Assembly: GCA_006503475.1 (NCBI GenBank)
Contig: RSEH01000387.1
Coordinates: 1-29,180, forward strand
Direction of reading: 5' to 3'
DNA from: Stentor roeselii
Lineage: Eukaryota > Ciliophora > Heterotrichea > Heterotrichida > Stentoridae
Length of the DNA: 29,180 nucleotides
Part shown: piece by piece, positions 11,491-20,567 of the stretch
Layout of the letters: each line of letters starts with the position of its first letter
Position numbering within the stretch: the first letter of the stretch is position 1
Notes under the pieces: generated by a model
What the model saw: the letters and a program-made list of their open reading frames with translations, nothing else
Database searches by the model: none
What the model was told of the DNA's origin: nothing
Position numbers and translations under genes: made by a program

Positions 11491-11748
11491 CTAATTACTA
11501 ATTTTGCGAAGGAGTCTATCCTGATTATCCATTTGAATCCTGATGTTATTGAGTTTTTTAACACAAGAGTGATATTTACCTAGCACTCCTTGATTGCAAC
11601 TATCATCATTTTCAGCAAGTTTACATTTTTTCCACTCAAGGAACCTTTCCCTACACCTCTTCGAAAGTCCATCAACATCAGGTTTATCACTGCTCAAAAC
11701 CTCAGAATTTCCAAATCTCGTTTTCCAAAAAGTCAGCAGCGAATCCAT
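11491..11748 (-). CDS. Small CHCH-like (twin-cysteine) protein, 85 aa
   Basis: ATG at 11748 is the first Met after an in-frame TGA, and the frame ends in TAG at 11491. The protein has four cysteines in two pairs: CRERFLEWKKC (CX9C), then CNQGVLGKYHSC (CX10C), each in a predicted helix, with a lysine/arginine-rich tail. This is the layout of small intermembrane-space proteins imported by the Mia40 disulfide relay (Cox17/Cox19/Cmc1/CHCHD families), usually respiratory-chain assembly factors. The second spacing is one residue longer than canonical, so family membership is inferred and no member is named. It lies downstream of, and on the same strand as, the coiled-coil gene, with a 64-bp gap. 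Confidence 0.7.
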   Translation of the reverse strand: MDSLLTFWKTRFGNSEVLSSDKPDVDGLSKRCRERFLEWKKCKLAENDDSCNQGVLGKYHSCVKKLNNIRIQMDNQDRLLRKISN

Positions 11749-11812
11749 ATTTATCTGGAAACTACATCAAATTAATCAAGTAACCTTCACAAATTATCAT
11801 TAATCTATTCAA

Positions 11813-13084
11813 TTAAACAACGAGTTGACTATCAACCAAATACTCGACATTTTGGCTGAAGTCTTCAACAATCCTTTCAATTTTATCCTAAGTAACGTTT
11901 ACCAGTACCCACTCTCTTTTTTCACTGAGCTCTTCATTTTTAACTTCTCCTAAAATATCAAAAATCAGTTTGTTCATCTGAGACTTTTCCTTCATCACCT
12001 TTTCCCCGAGCCACCCGACGCCTTCCAAGAACTGTGATTTTCCAGTCTTGGCTTTTTTAAGTTCTTTGTTTTCTCGAGTCAATTTCTCGTTTTCTGACTT
12101 GAGTTGGTTTAGCATTTTCAGAGTCGCCTCTAAGTCCTGCAGTCTGGGAATGGTCGCTGAGGACTTCTGACTTATCATCGAGATCTCGTTGTTGGCTTTT
12201 TTTAGTTCAGACTTAAGTCTTGAGTTCTGTCTTGATGTGGAGATGTTGTCATAAGGCTTTCTCATGATCAACTGTCGCTTCAAGTCGTCGATTTTAGCTT
12301 GAGATTCGTGTTTGATTTTACCGACTAGATTTTTTTCCCGCTCTCTGAAGGCTTTATTGATCTCAAGCATCAGGGTGTGAATGACATCTTCACTCAAGTC
12401 AGGAGCTTTTTTGTAGATCTCGATTGCCTTAAGGACTTTTTTCGGCACCCAGTTAAAAGTCTCATCAGAAGATTTGCCTCCCGGTACAAAATGTGCTCCT
12501 TCAGTCGAGTCGATAAACTGGGTGAGGAATTTGTATTCAGCAGACTTACTAAGAAGGTTTAAAAGTCGCTGGTTGTCAAGTTTCAAATGCTCCAATTCAG
12601 ACACAAACTCACCTTCAGTCTTCACATTTAAAAACAATGTATCTATCGACTTTTCAGTATTTTTCAGTCTTTTTTGAAGAATTTCCATGTCTCTATTCTT
12701 GTTTTCCAGCTCGACTCTCAATTCTTCCAACTTTTCCTGAGAAAAAATTTGATTCGAAGTGAGAGTTTCAATCACTCGGTCTTTATTTTTGATGATCTGG
12801 AAAAGGTCTTCAGTTTTTTTGTCTCTTTCGTCAGGAATCTTGGGAAGCGGGTCGAAGTCGAAGGAAGAAGTTTGCGAGTTTTGAAGTTTTTCTTCAAGTT
12901 TTCGAATGCGAAGTTTGTATTCTTCCAGTTGCCGCAGTTGACTCGAGATCTGGCTGTGAGAACGGTCGACCTCGTCCTGAGCCTCTTCGAGTTTCGTCAT
13001 GAGAAGCGCGTTTTTTTCAATTGACCTGGCGAGTTGGATTTCATTTTGTCGGTTTTCCTTGCTTTTGAAGTCTCCCCAATCCAT
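11813..13084 (-). CDS. Coiled-coil protein, 418 aa
   Basis: I read this as complement(join(11813..11887,11903..13084)). A phase-0 15-nt intron near the 3' end hides the last 24 residues, which begin DKIERIVEDFSQNVEYL; the gene then ends in TAA. Heptad-rich coiled coil covers about residues 15-80, 95-190 and 250-350. Between them lies a non-coiled block with WVPKKVLKAIEIYKKAP and then LMLEINKAFRERE, which looks like a conserved small domain I cannot name. There are no membrane segments. A cytoskeletal or basal-body role would fit the coiled coils but is inference. It is transcribed divergently from TBCD across 95 bp. Confidence 0.88.
11888..11902 (-). other. 15-nt intron of the coiled-coil gene
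   Basis: On the minus strand this reads GTAAACGTTACTTAG. It is phase 0, has A at position 10 and ends in an in-frame TAG that would otherwise terminate the protein at 398 aa. Splicing adds 24 acidic/hydrophobic residues before TAA. Confidence 0.85.
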
Positions 13085-13179
13085 GTATATAAAGAATCAT
13101 GAAAGTTGTGAAAGAACAGTTTGAGAACAATTAAAATTTAGTGTTACTCTACATCCGCCATCATCCTGTTCAGATATAA
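13085..13179. promoter_or_regulatory. 95-bp bidirectional promoter region
   Basis: This is the only DNA between the divergent start codons of the coiled-coil gene (13084, minus) and TBCD (13180, plus), so both 5' UTRs and both promoters must fit here or inside the genes. It is AT-rich near the coiled-coil start. I can name no specific motif. Confidence 0.6.
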
Positions 13180-16100
13180 ATGGACGAATCGATAATCCTC
13201 GGACTTCACAATGCTTATAAAGAGAAATACGAGCAGGACTTTGAACAAAACACGAAAACCTTTGTGGCAGAAAGCCCAGCTCTTAACAAGTATATTAAAG
13301 AACTCTGCGAAAATACTTTAAACGAAGGGAGCATGGCTGCCAGTTCGGCTTTTGAGATAAAGAACAGGACTGTTTATATCGTAAGGACCAATTAGCTTGA
13401 ACAGTACCAGGAACAGCCAGGCCTGCTTGACCCGCACCTGGAAGAATGGGTGACTCAAATGATGGAGACAGTGAAAAAGCTCATAAAAACATCAGGTTCA
13501 GGTCAAAACCTCTTCGAGGTTCTGTACGCCTTATGCAAAATCAGGGGTTATAAAACAATCCTCAAGTTCTTCCCTCACGACGCTGCTGACCTTGAGCCTT
13601 GCTTTTATTTTTTGAGTACTTTAAACAGTCCAACTCAATGGCAGGCGCAGTATATTTTGCTAATCTGGCTCAGTTTAATCGTTCTCGTCCCTTTCGACCT
13701 CGACACAATCGACTCAAACGGAAACCTGATCCAAAATATCGTCAACCATTGCAAGGTCTTCTTAGAGCACACGGGTAAACCCAGAGAAGGCGCAGGAATC
13801 ACGATAGCCAAGCTCCTGACGCGCCCCGACATCGTAAACCGAGGACTTCTCGACGATTTCCTGCAGTGGAGTCTGACGATCTTCACAAGCGATCAAGAGT
13901 TCCTCAAGCTGGGGTGTCTTTTCACAGTAGTTCAAATTTTTATCTTCGGTACCCGTTCCGAGCTTCTGAAACACTTGAAGCAAACAGTGAAGTTCCTCGA
14001 AACGACTCCTTCCAACAACACCTTCATCCGTCAGTTCCGTGTGAAGCTAGCAGGGCGACTGTCCTTGACACAGTTGCGTCCAATCGTGGCCGGGTGGAGG
14101 TACTCTCGAGGTTCTCGCTCTTTGATTGCGAACCTGTCGTCAAACTCTTTGACGGGCAAGATTTACACAAACGCGGCGTCGATTGCTGTGAAGTCGAAGA
14201 CGAGCGAGAGCCAGGAAGACCAGACCTCGATGGACGAGGACCTGGACTACGAAGTGCTTGAAACTGCGATTGACAACTTGTTGACAGGACTGCGAGACAG
14301 GGACAATGTTGTGCGCTGGGCAGCCGCCAAGGCCATCGGCAGGCTCACCAACCGCCTTGACCACTCGATGGGCGACGAGGTAGTCGCTCAGGTCCTCTCC
14401 TTGTTCAAGCCGAATGAACTTGACAGTGCCTGGCACGGCGGATGTCTGGCACTCGCTGAGCTGGCTAGAAGGGGGCTACTTGTTCCTAGTCGACTACCTG
14501 AAGTCTTTCCTCTACTCTACCAGGCACTGCTTTATGATAAAAAACAGGGAAACCACTCTATTGGCGCACATGTCAGAGACGCCGCTTGCTACTTGGCTTG
14601 GAGCTTTGCTAGAGCTTATGATCCTAGCGAAATGCAGAATCATCTCCATCAACTTGCACGACATTTAATTATTGTTGCTTTGTTTGATAGAGAAGTTAAC
14701 TGCAGAAGAGCCGCTTCTGCTGCTTTTCAAGAACATGTTGGACGGCAGGGCAGTTTCCCTCACGGGATCGAGATTCTCACAGAGGCTGACTACTTCACTC
14801 TTGGAAACCGTAACCATGCTTATTTACACGTGACCTGCTTCATTGCCCAGTTCCCTGAATACCTTCAGTTCATGGTGGACCATCTGGTGGAGCAGAAGCT
14901 GAAACATTGGGACATCGTGATCAGACAACTCGCCGCCTGTTCTTTGAGTGTCTTGGCGCCTTTCGCTCCCGAGTATTTCATTCATGGAGTGCTGCAGAAA
15001 CTCGTCGCGCAGGTCTTTGACAACAACCTGGTCCATCGACACGGAGCCATTCTCGGCGCTGGCGAAAGTGTCCTTGGCCTGGCGGGAGGCTCCGGCGAGA
15101 ACAATGACCCGAAAACTATAGAAAAAATGATTTACAAGCACTCGGGGAACTATTATTTGCTCAAGTCTAACGTCGAAGTCGAGGAAAAGGACAAGGCCAT
15201 CTTGGCTGACAGTGAAAATCAGAAATATTTCAAAGTATTTTACAGAAAACTTCAGAATACTTCGAATTTGCATGTTGTACCTAATGCATTGCTCGGAAAA
15301 ATTAAGGAAGTAGTACCCACGATTGAGAAAAAAAGACTTTATAGAGGGAAAGGAGGACAAATTATAAGAATCGCGGTTTGTCGGTACCTGGAATGCCTGT
15401 CCAAGTCCCGCATCGGCCTAACCCAAGCACAGATCCTAAAGGCGCAGGAGACCTTAAACGAGTGCATCTGCCACAACGCCCCAGAGGTGCAAGAAGCTGG
15501 TTCTTCTTCATTTTCCGAGTTTTCAGAAGTCTACCACAACTCATCAGGAAGTGCTTTAGTGAAGCTCGCCCTTGAAACCCACATAATTTCTCTAGAGTCC
15601 TTCAACGGCTTAAAAGAAATCCCCGCAAGCACAACACGAGGAGCAGCCTTGGCAATCGGATGCTGCAACTTCCACCTTCTCTCAACAGACCCTGGAAAAA
15701 TCATCAATCTGCTGATCCAGTCAAGCAAAATCAAGGGCAACGAGCAAGACGACCCTGAAACTCGAAGGAACTCGATCACTGCTCTGGGCAACGCGCTGAT
15801 CAAACTGCTGCGCGGGGGAAAAACCACCAACCCGGAAGACGTCATTTTTGACGACCTCGTCAGTCTTCAGGGCTTTTCGCGGGACCTGGTCCAAGTCGCT
15901 TTAGACGCGGTTTACTCAGCTTCTTTTGACTACTCGAATGATAAAAGAGGCGACGTGGGCAGCTGGGTAAGACAAGCTTGCATGCAGGTCTTTTTTGATG
16001 TTTCGCAAACTGACTTCGAACTGAGTTCTGAAAACTGGGAAAGGATTTTTGCAGTGCTTTTGAGACAACTCGTTGAAAAAATCGACAGGTTGAGGCAAGT

Positions 16101-17037
16101 CGCAGGAGATATCATTGAAAAACTCTTGACTACTAAGCAACTCCCTGCATGGACTGAAGAACTTCGCCCGGTTTTCATTGAAAATAAGGAATTTTTGCAG
16201 ATGTTTAAAGAAAAGATGGAAAAAAATCAGAAAGCGGAAAGTTTGCCTGATCAGTCGGAAATGCCCACTCAGACTACCATGACGTCTTATGAACGATCCA
16301 ACCTCTGGTCTGTGCCAAGTTTTGTTTTTCCTCTTGTTACTCCGCTACTTAAGGTCAAAATGTTCAGGAAAGACTTGCTTCAAGGACTTGTTATCAGCGT
16401 TGGAGGAATCACTGAGTCAACTGTTAGATCATCCTCTGCTGAGTTCGTTAATGTCGTTCGTTCTAATTTAGATATTGCTCAAGACATTTTAGAGGTTTTT
16501 AAAACTTGTGAGGAAAGACTTGAGTTACCGTTTTTGAAAGCTTGGTCTTTTCTTTTTAAGGGAATTGAAAACTTTAAGTCCTCGCCTTTAGCAGCCGGAG
16601 TGCTCACAAGGAGTCAAGAAATCATAAGAGGCTCAAAGGATATCATGAAATGGTTGGCATTCATCGATACAGTTTCAGGGCTACTCGATCATCAAGAAGT
16701 ACATCGAGAAGCATTACGAATAGTTCTTGCAGCATTAGGCCAGCCATACCCAAAAGTGCGAACCTTGGCAGCACAGAACCTTTTTAATTTTTTCAACAGC
16801 ATCTTAAACTACCAGCAAGTCTGCAACTCAGAAGAAGACCTCGACAGCATAATCGACCTGTTGTCAGGAACGCCCTGGGTGCAAGGCTTGAACGAAGTAA
16901 GACCCGTGCGAAATCAAATCTTCCAGATGCTCGGCATGGAACCACCGAAACTGAAGAACCCGAATCCAGCTGCGCAAGTTTTAAAGGAAAAAGAAGACGA
17001 TTCCTACAAAAACCTTGTGAATGAAGTGGGTTTCTAA
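13180..17037 (+). CDS. TBCD: Tubulin-folding cofactor D
   Basis: I read this as join(13180..13380,13396..17037), 1280 aa. TBCD is a HEAT-repeat chaperone that captures beta-tubulin and, with cofactors E and C, forms the alpha/beta-tubulin heterodimer; it also acts at centrosomes and basal bodies. Family landmarks seen: YQEQPGLLDPHLEEW just after the intron, KIRGYKTILKFFPHDAADLE, VRWAAAKAIGRLTNRL, AWHGGCLALAELARRG, SIGAHVRDAACYLAW, DREVNCRRAASAAFQEHVGR, SFPHGIEILTEADYFTLGNR, RLYRGKGGQIIRIAVCRYLE, RGDVGSWVRQACM and GGITESTVR. They appear in the order known from animal TBCD, and the length matches (about 1200 aa). There is an added acidic/polar insert near 15100-15250. The 3' end abuts the convergent SHIPPO gene, with stops 8 bp apart. 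Confidence 0.97.
13381..13395 (+). other. 15-nt intron of TBCD
   Basis: The sequence is GTAAGGACCAATTAG: phase 0, A at position 10, ending in an in-frame TAG. Removal yields ...TVYILEQYQEQPGLL, which aligns without a gap to the start of the TBCD family's conserved YQEQPxLLDPHLE block; reading through would insert five residues. Confidence 0.93.
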
Positions 17038-17045
17038 AGAGTTAA

Positions 17046-17969
17046 TTAGTAAAAATGAGTCTCTGGCAACTTTTTTTTCAATGATTTTGATTTGACGCTT
17101 TCTGGGAAACTGCTGGGGAGGTTGTAATGTCCTGGACCTGGTTCATCGTCTGAGTCTTCTGCTTCGATCACTTTTTTGGGGAAGGAATAAGTTATTGGTT
17201 TGAACTTTAAAGACTCGTATTGGCCTGGACCTGGCGAGTTTGAAGTCTTTAGAGTGAATCTGGCTTGTCTTGAAAATGTTGAAGCGTTTTTAGTCAACTG
17301 AAGCTTCGGGCTGTAGTATGCTGGGCCTGGCACGTCGGATGTTATGTAATTGGTTTTACGTTCCGGAATTGAAAACTTTGGACCTTCGCCGATGAAGGAA
17401 GGCTTGTTATACTTCGTTGGGTCTGGAGAATGGTTGTCGTTCACTAATTCAGGTCTCTTGCCTTTAGGAAAACTTTTCCCCGGTGATGTTAAAGTGGATC
17501 CCAACGATAAAAACCCTGGACTTCGGGCAGTGGTAGAGAGTGGGACCCGAGAAGCTTTATTCATCGAGTAACTCGGAGAAGACTCAAGCAGATGAATAGG
17601 AAAATCATAAGACCCAGGTCCCGGAGATATGCGAGCTGAATCATTAATGAAGTTTCTGCCGATCATCGACTTTCCAGGACTTTTGCTTTGAGGAGTTTCA
17701 TAATAACCCGGTCCTGGGAAGTTCTCACTGTTCTTAACTCCGCGTTGAGCCGTTGAAAACTTTGTGACAACCACTTTTTCACCCTTCGGGTCGTAAGCTC
17801 CTGGACCTGGACTTGAAGATTTTACATGCTTGAAACGATCGTCTTTTGAAAAAACTGCTGAGTGGCAACTGTACAGGTTTTTTATCGGAGAATAAGAACC
17901 TGGACCGAGTGAAGAGACTGGGGACTCATTTAGTTGCATTCTGCTGTAGTAGAATTTGCTGTTTTGCAT
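17046..17969 (-). CDS. SHIPPO/STPGR-repeat ciliary protein (ODF3/CIMAP-like)
   Basis: The protein is 307 aa, ATG at 17969, TAA at 17046. It is built of proline-glycine repeats with core PGPGxY, repeated about every 30-45 residues: GPGSYSP, SPGPGAYDP, PGPGYYETP, SPGPGSYDF, DVPGPAYYSP, SPGPGQYES and EPGPGHYNLP. This is the SHIPPO/STPGR signature of ODF3-family proteins, now known as microtubule-associated proteins of cilia and flagella, including luminal proteins that bind protofilaments. A ciliate with thousands of cilia would use it in axonemes or basal bodies; the exact location is inference. The gene converges on TBCD with 8 bp between stops, so its 3' UTR must overlap TBCD. Confidence 0.93.
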   Translation of the reverse strand: MQNSKFYYSRMQLNESPVSSLGPGSYSPIKNLYSCHSAVFSKDDRFKHVKSSSPGPGAYDPKGEKVVVTKFSTAQRGVKNSENFPGPGYYETPQSKSPGKSMIGRNFINDSARISPGPGSYDFPIHLLESSPSYSMNKASRVPLSTTARSPGFLSLGSTLTSPGKSFPKGKRPELVNDNHSPDPTKYNKPSFIGEGPKFSIPERKTNYITSDVPGPAYYSPKLQLTKNASTFSRQARFTLKTSNSPGPGQYESLKFKPITYSFPKKVIEAEDSDDEPGPGHYNLPSSFPESVKSKSLKKKLPETHFY

Positions 17970-18247
17970 TATTTATAATAATTATTGATATTTTTAAGAG
18001 ATTTAAGGAAAGATGAGGCGAATATTGTCAGAATTGGTGGAGTTTAATATTTCTTCATTTTATGTTTGGGTAATTATAAGTTATGTATTTTTTATTTAAA
18101 TAGAAAATGATTATCAGAAAGATCATAGAATAAAATGTAAGAGGTTCTAAGCTAGACTAAGGAAATTATTCGTAGTCATTTAGGAGAAGTCCTTAAAAGA
18201 TTATGAGAAAATTATTATATTAGATCAACTAAGTAGTCTCTTCTATT
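17970..18247. promoter_or_regulatory. 278-bp AT-rich spacer
   Basis: This lies between the start of the SHIPPO gene and the 3' end of the JmjC gene, both on the minus strand. It must hold the SHIPPO promoter and the JmjC 3' UTR. It is the longest gap inside the gene island and carries no RNA gene or repeat that I see. Confidence 0.5.
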
Positions 18248-20545
18248 TTAAGAGGTTTTACTCGGAATAAACCCAGTAACTGGCGAGTAAACCGAAGAAC
18301 TTCTCATTCTTTTAAACGGTAAATTTTGAGCTAGATCCCTTTCATTAACTGTGAATTTCCAGGACACATTACTTTGTTTGACCTGAACATTTTTGTAAAC
18401 CCGATTGGCAGTCTCAGTTCCGAAGTCTTCCAACTTGACATTCGCATCTTGAAACTCAAAACCCTTATTTTCACTTAGACAATCCTTAAAACATTTTTCC
18501 TCCTCTCCATCTTTTTTCACATTTTTTTCTAAAACCTCTTCTTTCATAAAATTCTGCAAATCAGACTTCTTATTTTCTTCTTGTTTAATTTTTTCCTCAT
18601 CCTCTTTCATTTCCTGTTGACCATCTCGACCCATGATCTCATCCTTATTTATCTTATTCTCCACAGAGACTTCCCTGACCATTTCACTTATAAGCCGATG
18701 CAAGTCAGAGACATTTCTGCACTTTGCACTTTCATTCATTTTCTTCTTAGCTGCAAGGCTTCTAAGTTTTTTCCTTTTTTCCCCAAGTACATTTTTTTCC
18801 TGATTTTTATTTTCCTTCTTCTTTTTCAACAAATCAGAAACTTTCTGACTTCTGGAAGGTTTTTTTAAAATTGCAAGACTGGCAAGTTTGACCCCTTCTT
18901 CATTCGCATCGAACTTGATCCCATTGAACTGACTGACATAAACCCCTTCTTCAGAATTTTTATCAAAAGGGTACTTTAAACAGTCCAAATTGCCTTCGAA
19001 CTGTTTCCCTTCACATCGCAAGTCGATTTGTTGAAAGAGACTTTCGAGGTCATTTTCTTGAAACTTTTGAACAGCTGCGATTTTTCCTCTGCACTTTTTG
19101 TTGTGGGTGGCTTTCATGCAGTTGAAGCAGAAAAAACATTTTTTGTTGGTACCGATGAATCTGAACCTTTCGCATTTGAGACATTTGTAGTAGATTCGGA
19201 AGAGTTCTTGAAAACAGTTCTCGCAGTGAATCACGTTGTCGGAGTTGTTCACTTGGACTTCTCTCACGCCTGACTCTTTAAATGTTTTACGTTCTTCTTC
19301 GGCTTTTGACTGGATTTTGGTTTTTAAGAACTCGATCAGACCCACGTCAAGCGTTTCAAGCTCGTTGTTCATCAGGTCTAAGGCCAGGATGTTCATTGGT
19401 ACCAGGCTTCGGTATTTTATCGACTGGTTTATGACGTTGCGTTCGTAACTTTTCATGAAGTTAGGAAGGTACTTTGGACCGAAATTCCAGGCACTGTTTG
19501 TGGTGACTCCTAAACTTTTCACCCAATGAATGGTCCCAGGGCCGACTATGACTAAGTCTCCAGGCAACTGAATAGCATGAAAAATCCTGAACCCTTTAGC
19601 AATACAAAACATTTCATCAGGCCACCAAAGAGTTTCAGAGTTATAGATATCAAAATTCTTCTCCTTCGCAACACACTCTCTAAGCATCTGGGACTGAGTC
19701 GAGTCAAGAGCCCACCATTCACAAGAGCTGGGTCCATGATTGATGTTAGCAGAAGGAAACCTCAAGTTTTCCTCATGTCCGCCAGTCCAGCACCCGTTGA
19801 TTTTCAAATAAAGCTGAGGCAAAGTCATTCCAAGGACATGCTGTCGAAGGTGTTTCAAAGAGTCATCATCACTGCACCACAATATCTTCGCCGGCAAGTG
19901 TTTTCTGATTTCATCAACTTCTTCTTTCCAGTCGCCAAAGTCAATATTGACAGCGAATCTTATAATCCTTGACTGTACAAATGAATTCTGCATCATTTCA
20001 ATATAATCCCCTAACTTCATAGTCTGCTTTACCACTTTTTTCACACTGAACTCAGAAGTGTCCGACTCTTGAACAATGACACTTATTTCAGTTTGACCGT
20101 GCTTTTGCTTGATAGACTCTAAACTAATAAGGTCTTCCTTGATGCCGAAGTGATAAACGTCTCTATAAAGCACAATGTCTTCAGCCAAAAGTTCTTCCCA
20201 CTCGTCAGGCCTCACTCGACTGGTGACAGGAATATTTTGCAGCAAAGAGTAGTCCATGGTCCTGGTGACTTCTGCGGAAAAAGTCCAGTTATTGTTCAAA
20301 ACTCGTTCAAAACTCACCAAATGGCTCTGTTCAAAGAGCCTCCTCGGTTGATTCACTTCAGAAAAATGCTTCCATCTGTCAAGGCCGATAGTTCTGACCC
20401 ATCCGCCATTTTTCATTACAAACGAAAAAATTTTAAAAATTTTTTCGATTTCAGGATAACCCGGCGGGTCGACTTGAAGCCAGTCCAGGTGTTGTTTGTA
20501 CTTTTGTGAGAACTCATTAAAATCAATCATTATAAGGCCCCCCAT
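18248..20545 (-). CDS. KDM6/UTX-like JmjC histone demethylase
   Basis: The protein is 765 aa, TAA at 18248. It has the KDM6-type JmjC core: VNIDFGDWKEE, LRQHVLGMTLPQLYLKINGC, GHEENLRF with the Fe(II) pair H257/E259, SANINHGPSSCEWW, ETLWWPDE, PGDLVIVGPGTIHWV with the third Fe ligand H340, and SAWNFGP. QLYLK carries the lysine expected to bind 2-oxoglutarate. The KDM6-specific helical linker and a cysteine/histidine zinc module follow (about 438-490: CENC, CLKC, CFFCFNC, HNKKC). In this family the enzyme removes methyl groups from H3K27. The N-terminus has no TPR repeats, and a long lysine/glutamate-rich tail (about 560-765) is likely a nuclear disordered region. An alternative ATG at 20530 gives a 5-residue shorter protein and a better A-rich context. 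It diverges from the 211-aa gene. Confidence 0.93.
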   Translation of the reverse strand: MGGLIMIDFNEFSQKYKQHLDWLQVDPPGYPEIEKIFKIFSFVMKNGGWVRTIGLDRWKHFSEVNQPRRLFEQSHLVSFERVLNNNWTFSAEVTRTMDYSLLQNIPVTSRVRPDEWEELLAEDIVLYRDVYHFGIKEDLISLESIKQKHGQTEISVIVQESDTSEFSVKKVVKQTMKLGDYIEMMQNSFVQSRIIRFAVNIDFGDWKEEVDEIRKHLPAKILWCSDDDSLKHLRQHVLGMTLPQLYLKINGCWTGGHEENLRFPSANINHGPSSCEWWALDSTQSQMLRECVAKEKNFDIYNSETLWWPDEMFCIAKGFRIFHAIQLPGDLVIVGPGTIHWVKSLGVTTNSAWNFGPKYLPNFMKSYERNVINQSIKYRSLVPMNILALDLMNNELETLDVGLIEFLKTKIQSKAEEERKTFKESGVREVQVNNSDNVIHCENCFQELFRIYYKCLKCERFRFIGTNKKCFFCFNCMKATHNKKCRGKIAAVQKFQENDLESLFQQIDLRCEGKQFEGNLDCLKYPFDKNSEEGVYVSQFNGIKFDANEEGVKLASLAILKKPSRSQKVSDLLKKKKENKNQEKNVLGEKRKKLRSLAAKKKMNESAKCRNVSDLHRLISEMVREVSVENKINKDEIMGRDGQQEMKEDEEKIKQEENKKSDLQNFMKEEVLEKNVKKDGEEEKCFKDCLSENKGFEFQDANVKLEDFGTETANRVYKNVQVKQSNVSWKFTVNERDLAQNLPFKRMRSSSVYSPVTGFIPSKTS

Positions 20546-20567
20546 ATTGGAAATTTATTATATAAGT
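20546..20567. promoter_or_regulatory. 22-bp divergent intergenic region
   Basis: The start codons of the JmjC gene (20545, or 20530 if the second ATG is used) and the 211-aa gene (20568) are 22 or 37 bp apart. Both promoters must overlap each other and probably the coding sequences. The spacer is AT-rich (TTGGAAATTTATTATATAAG); TATATAAG is TATA-like but could simply reflect composition. Confidence 0.5.

Noticed and set aside
14824-15360. 178-codon minus-strand open frame
   Set aside because: It is antisense to conserved TBCD sequence, with no recognisable motif.
13450-17037. TBCD starting at 13450
   Set aside because: That start would be GTG and would cut off the conserved YQEQPxLLDPHLE block, which is recovered by splicing the 15-nt intron at 13381-13395.
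20496-20567. N-terminal extension of the 211-aa protein
   Set aside because: It lacks an ATG (TTG only) and would overlap the JmjC gene's start region; ATG 20568 is used instead.
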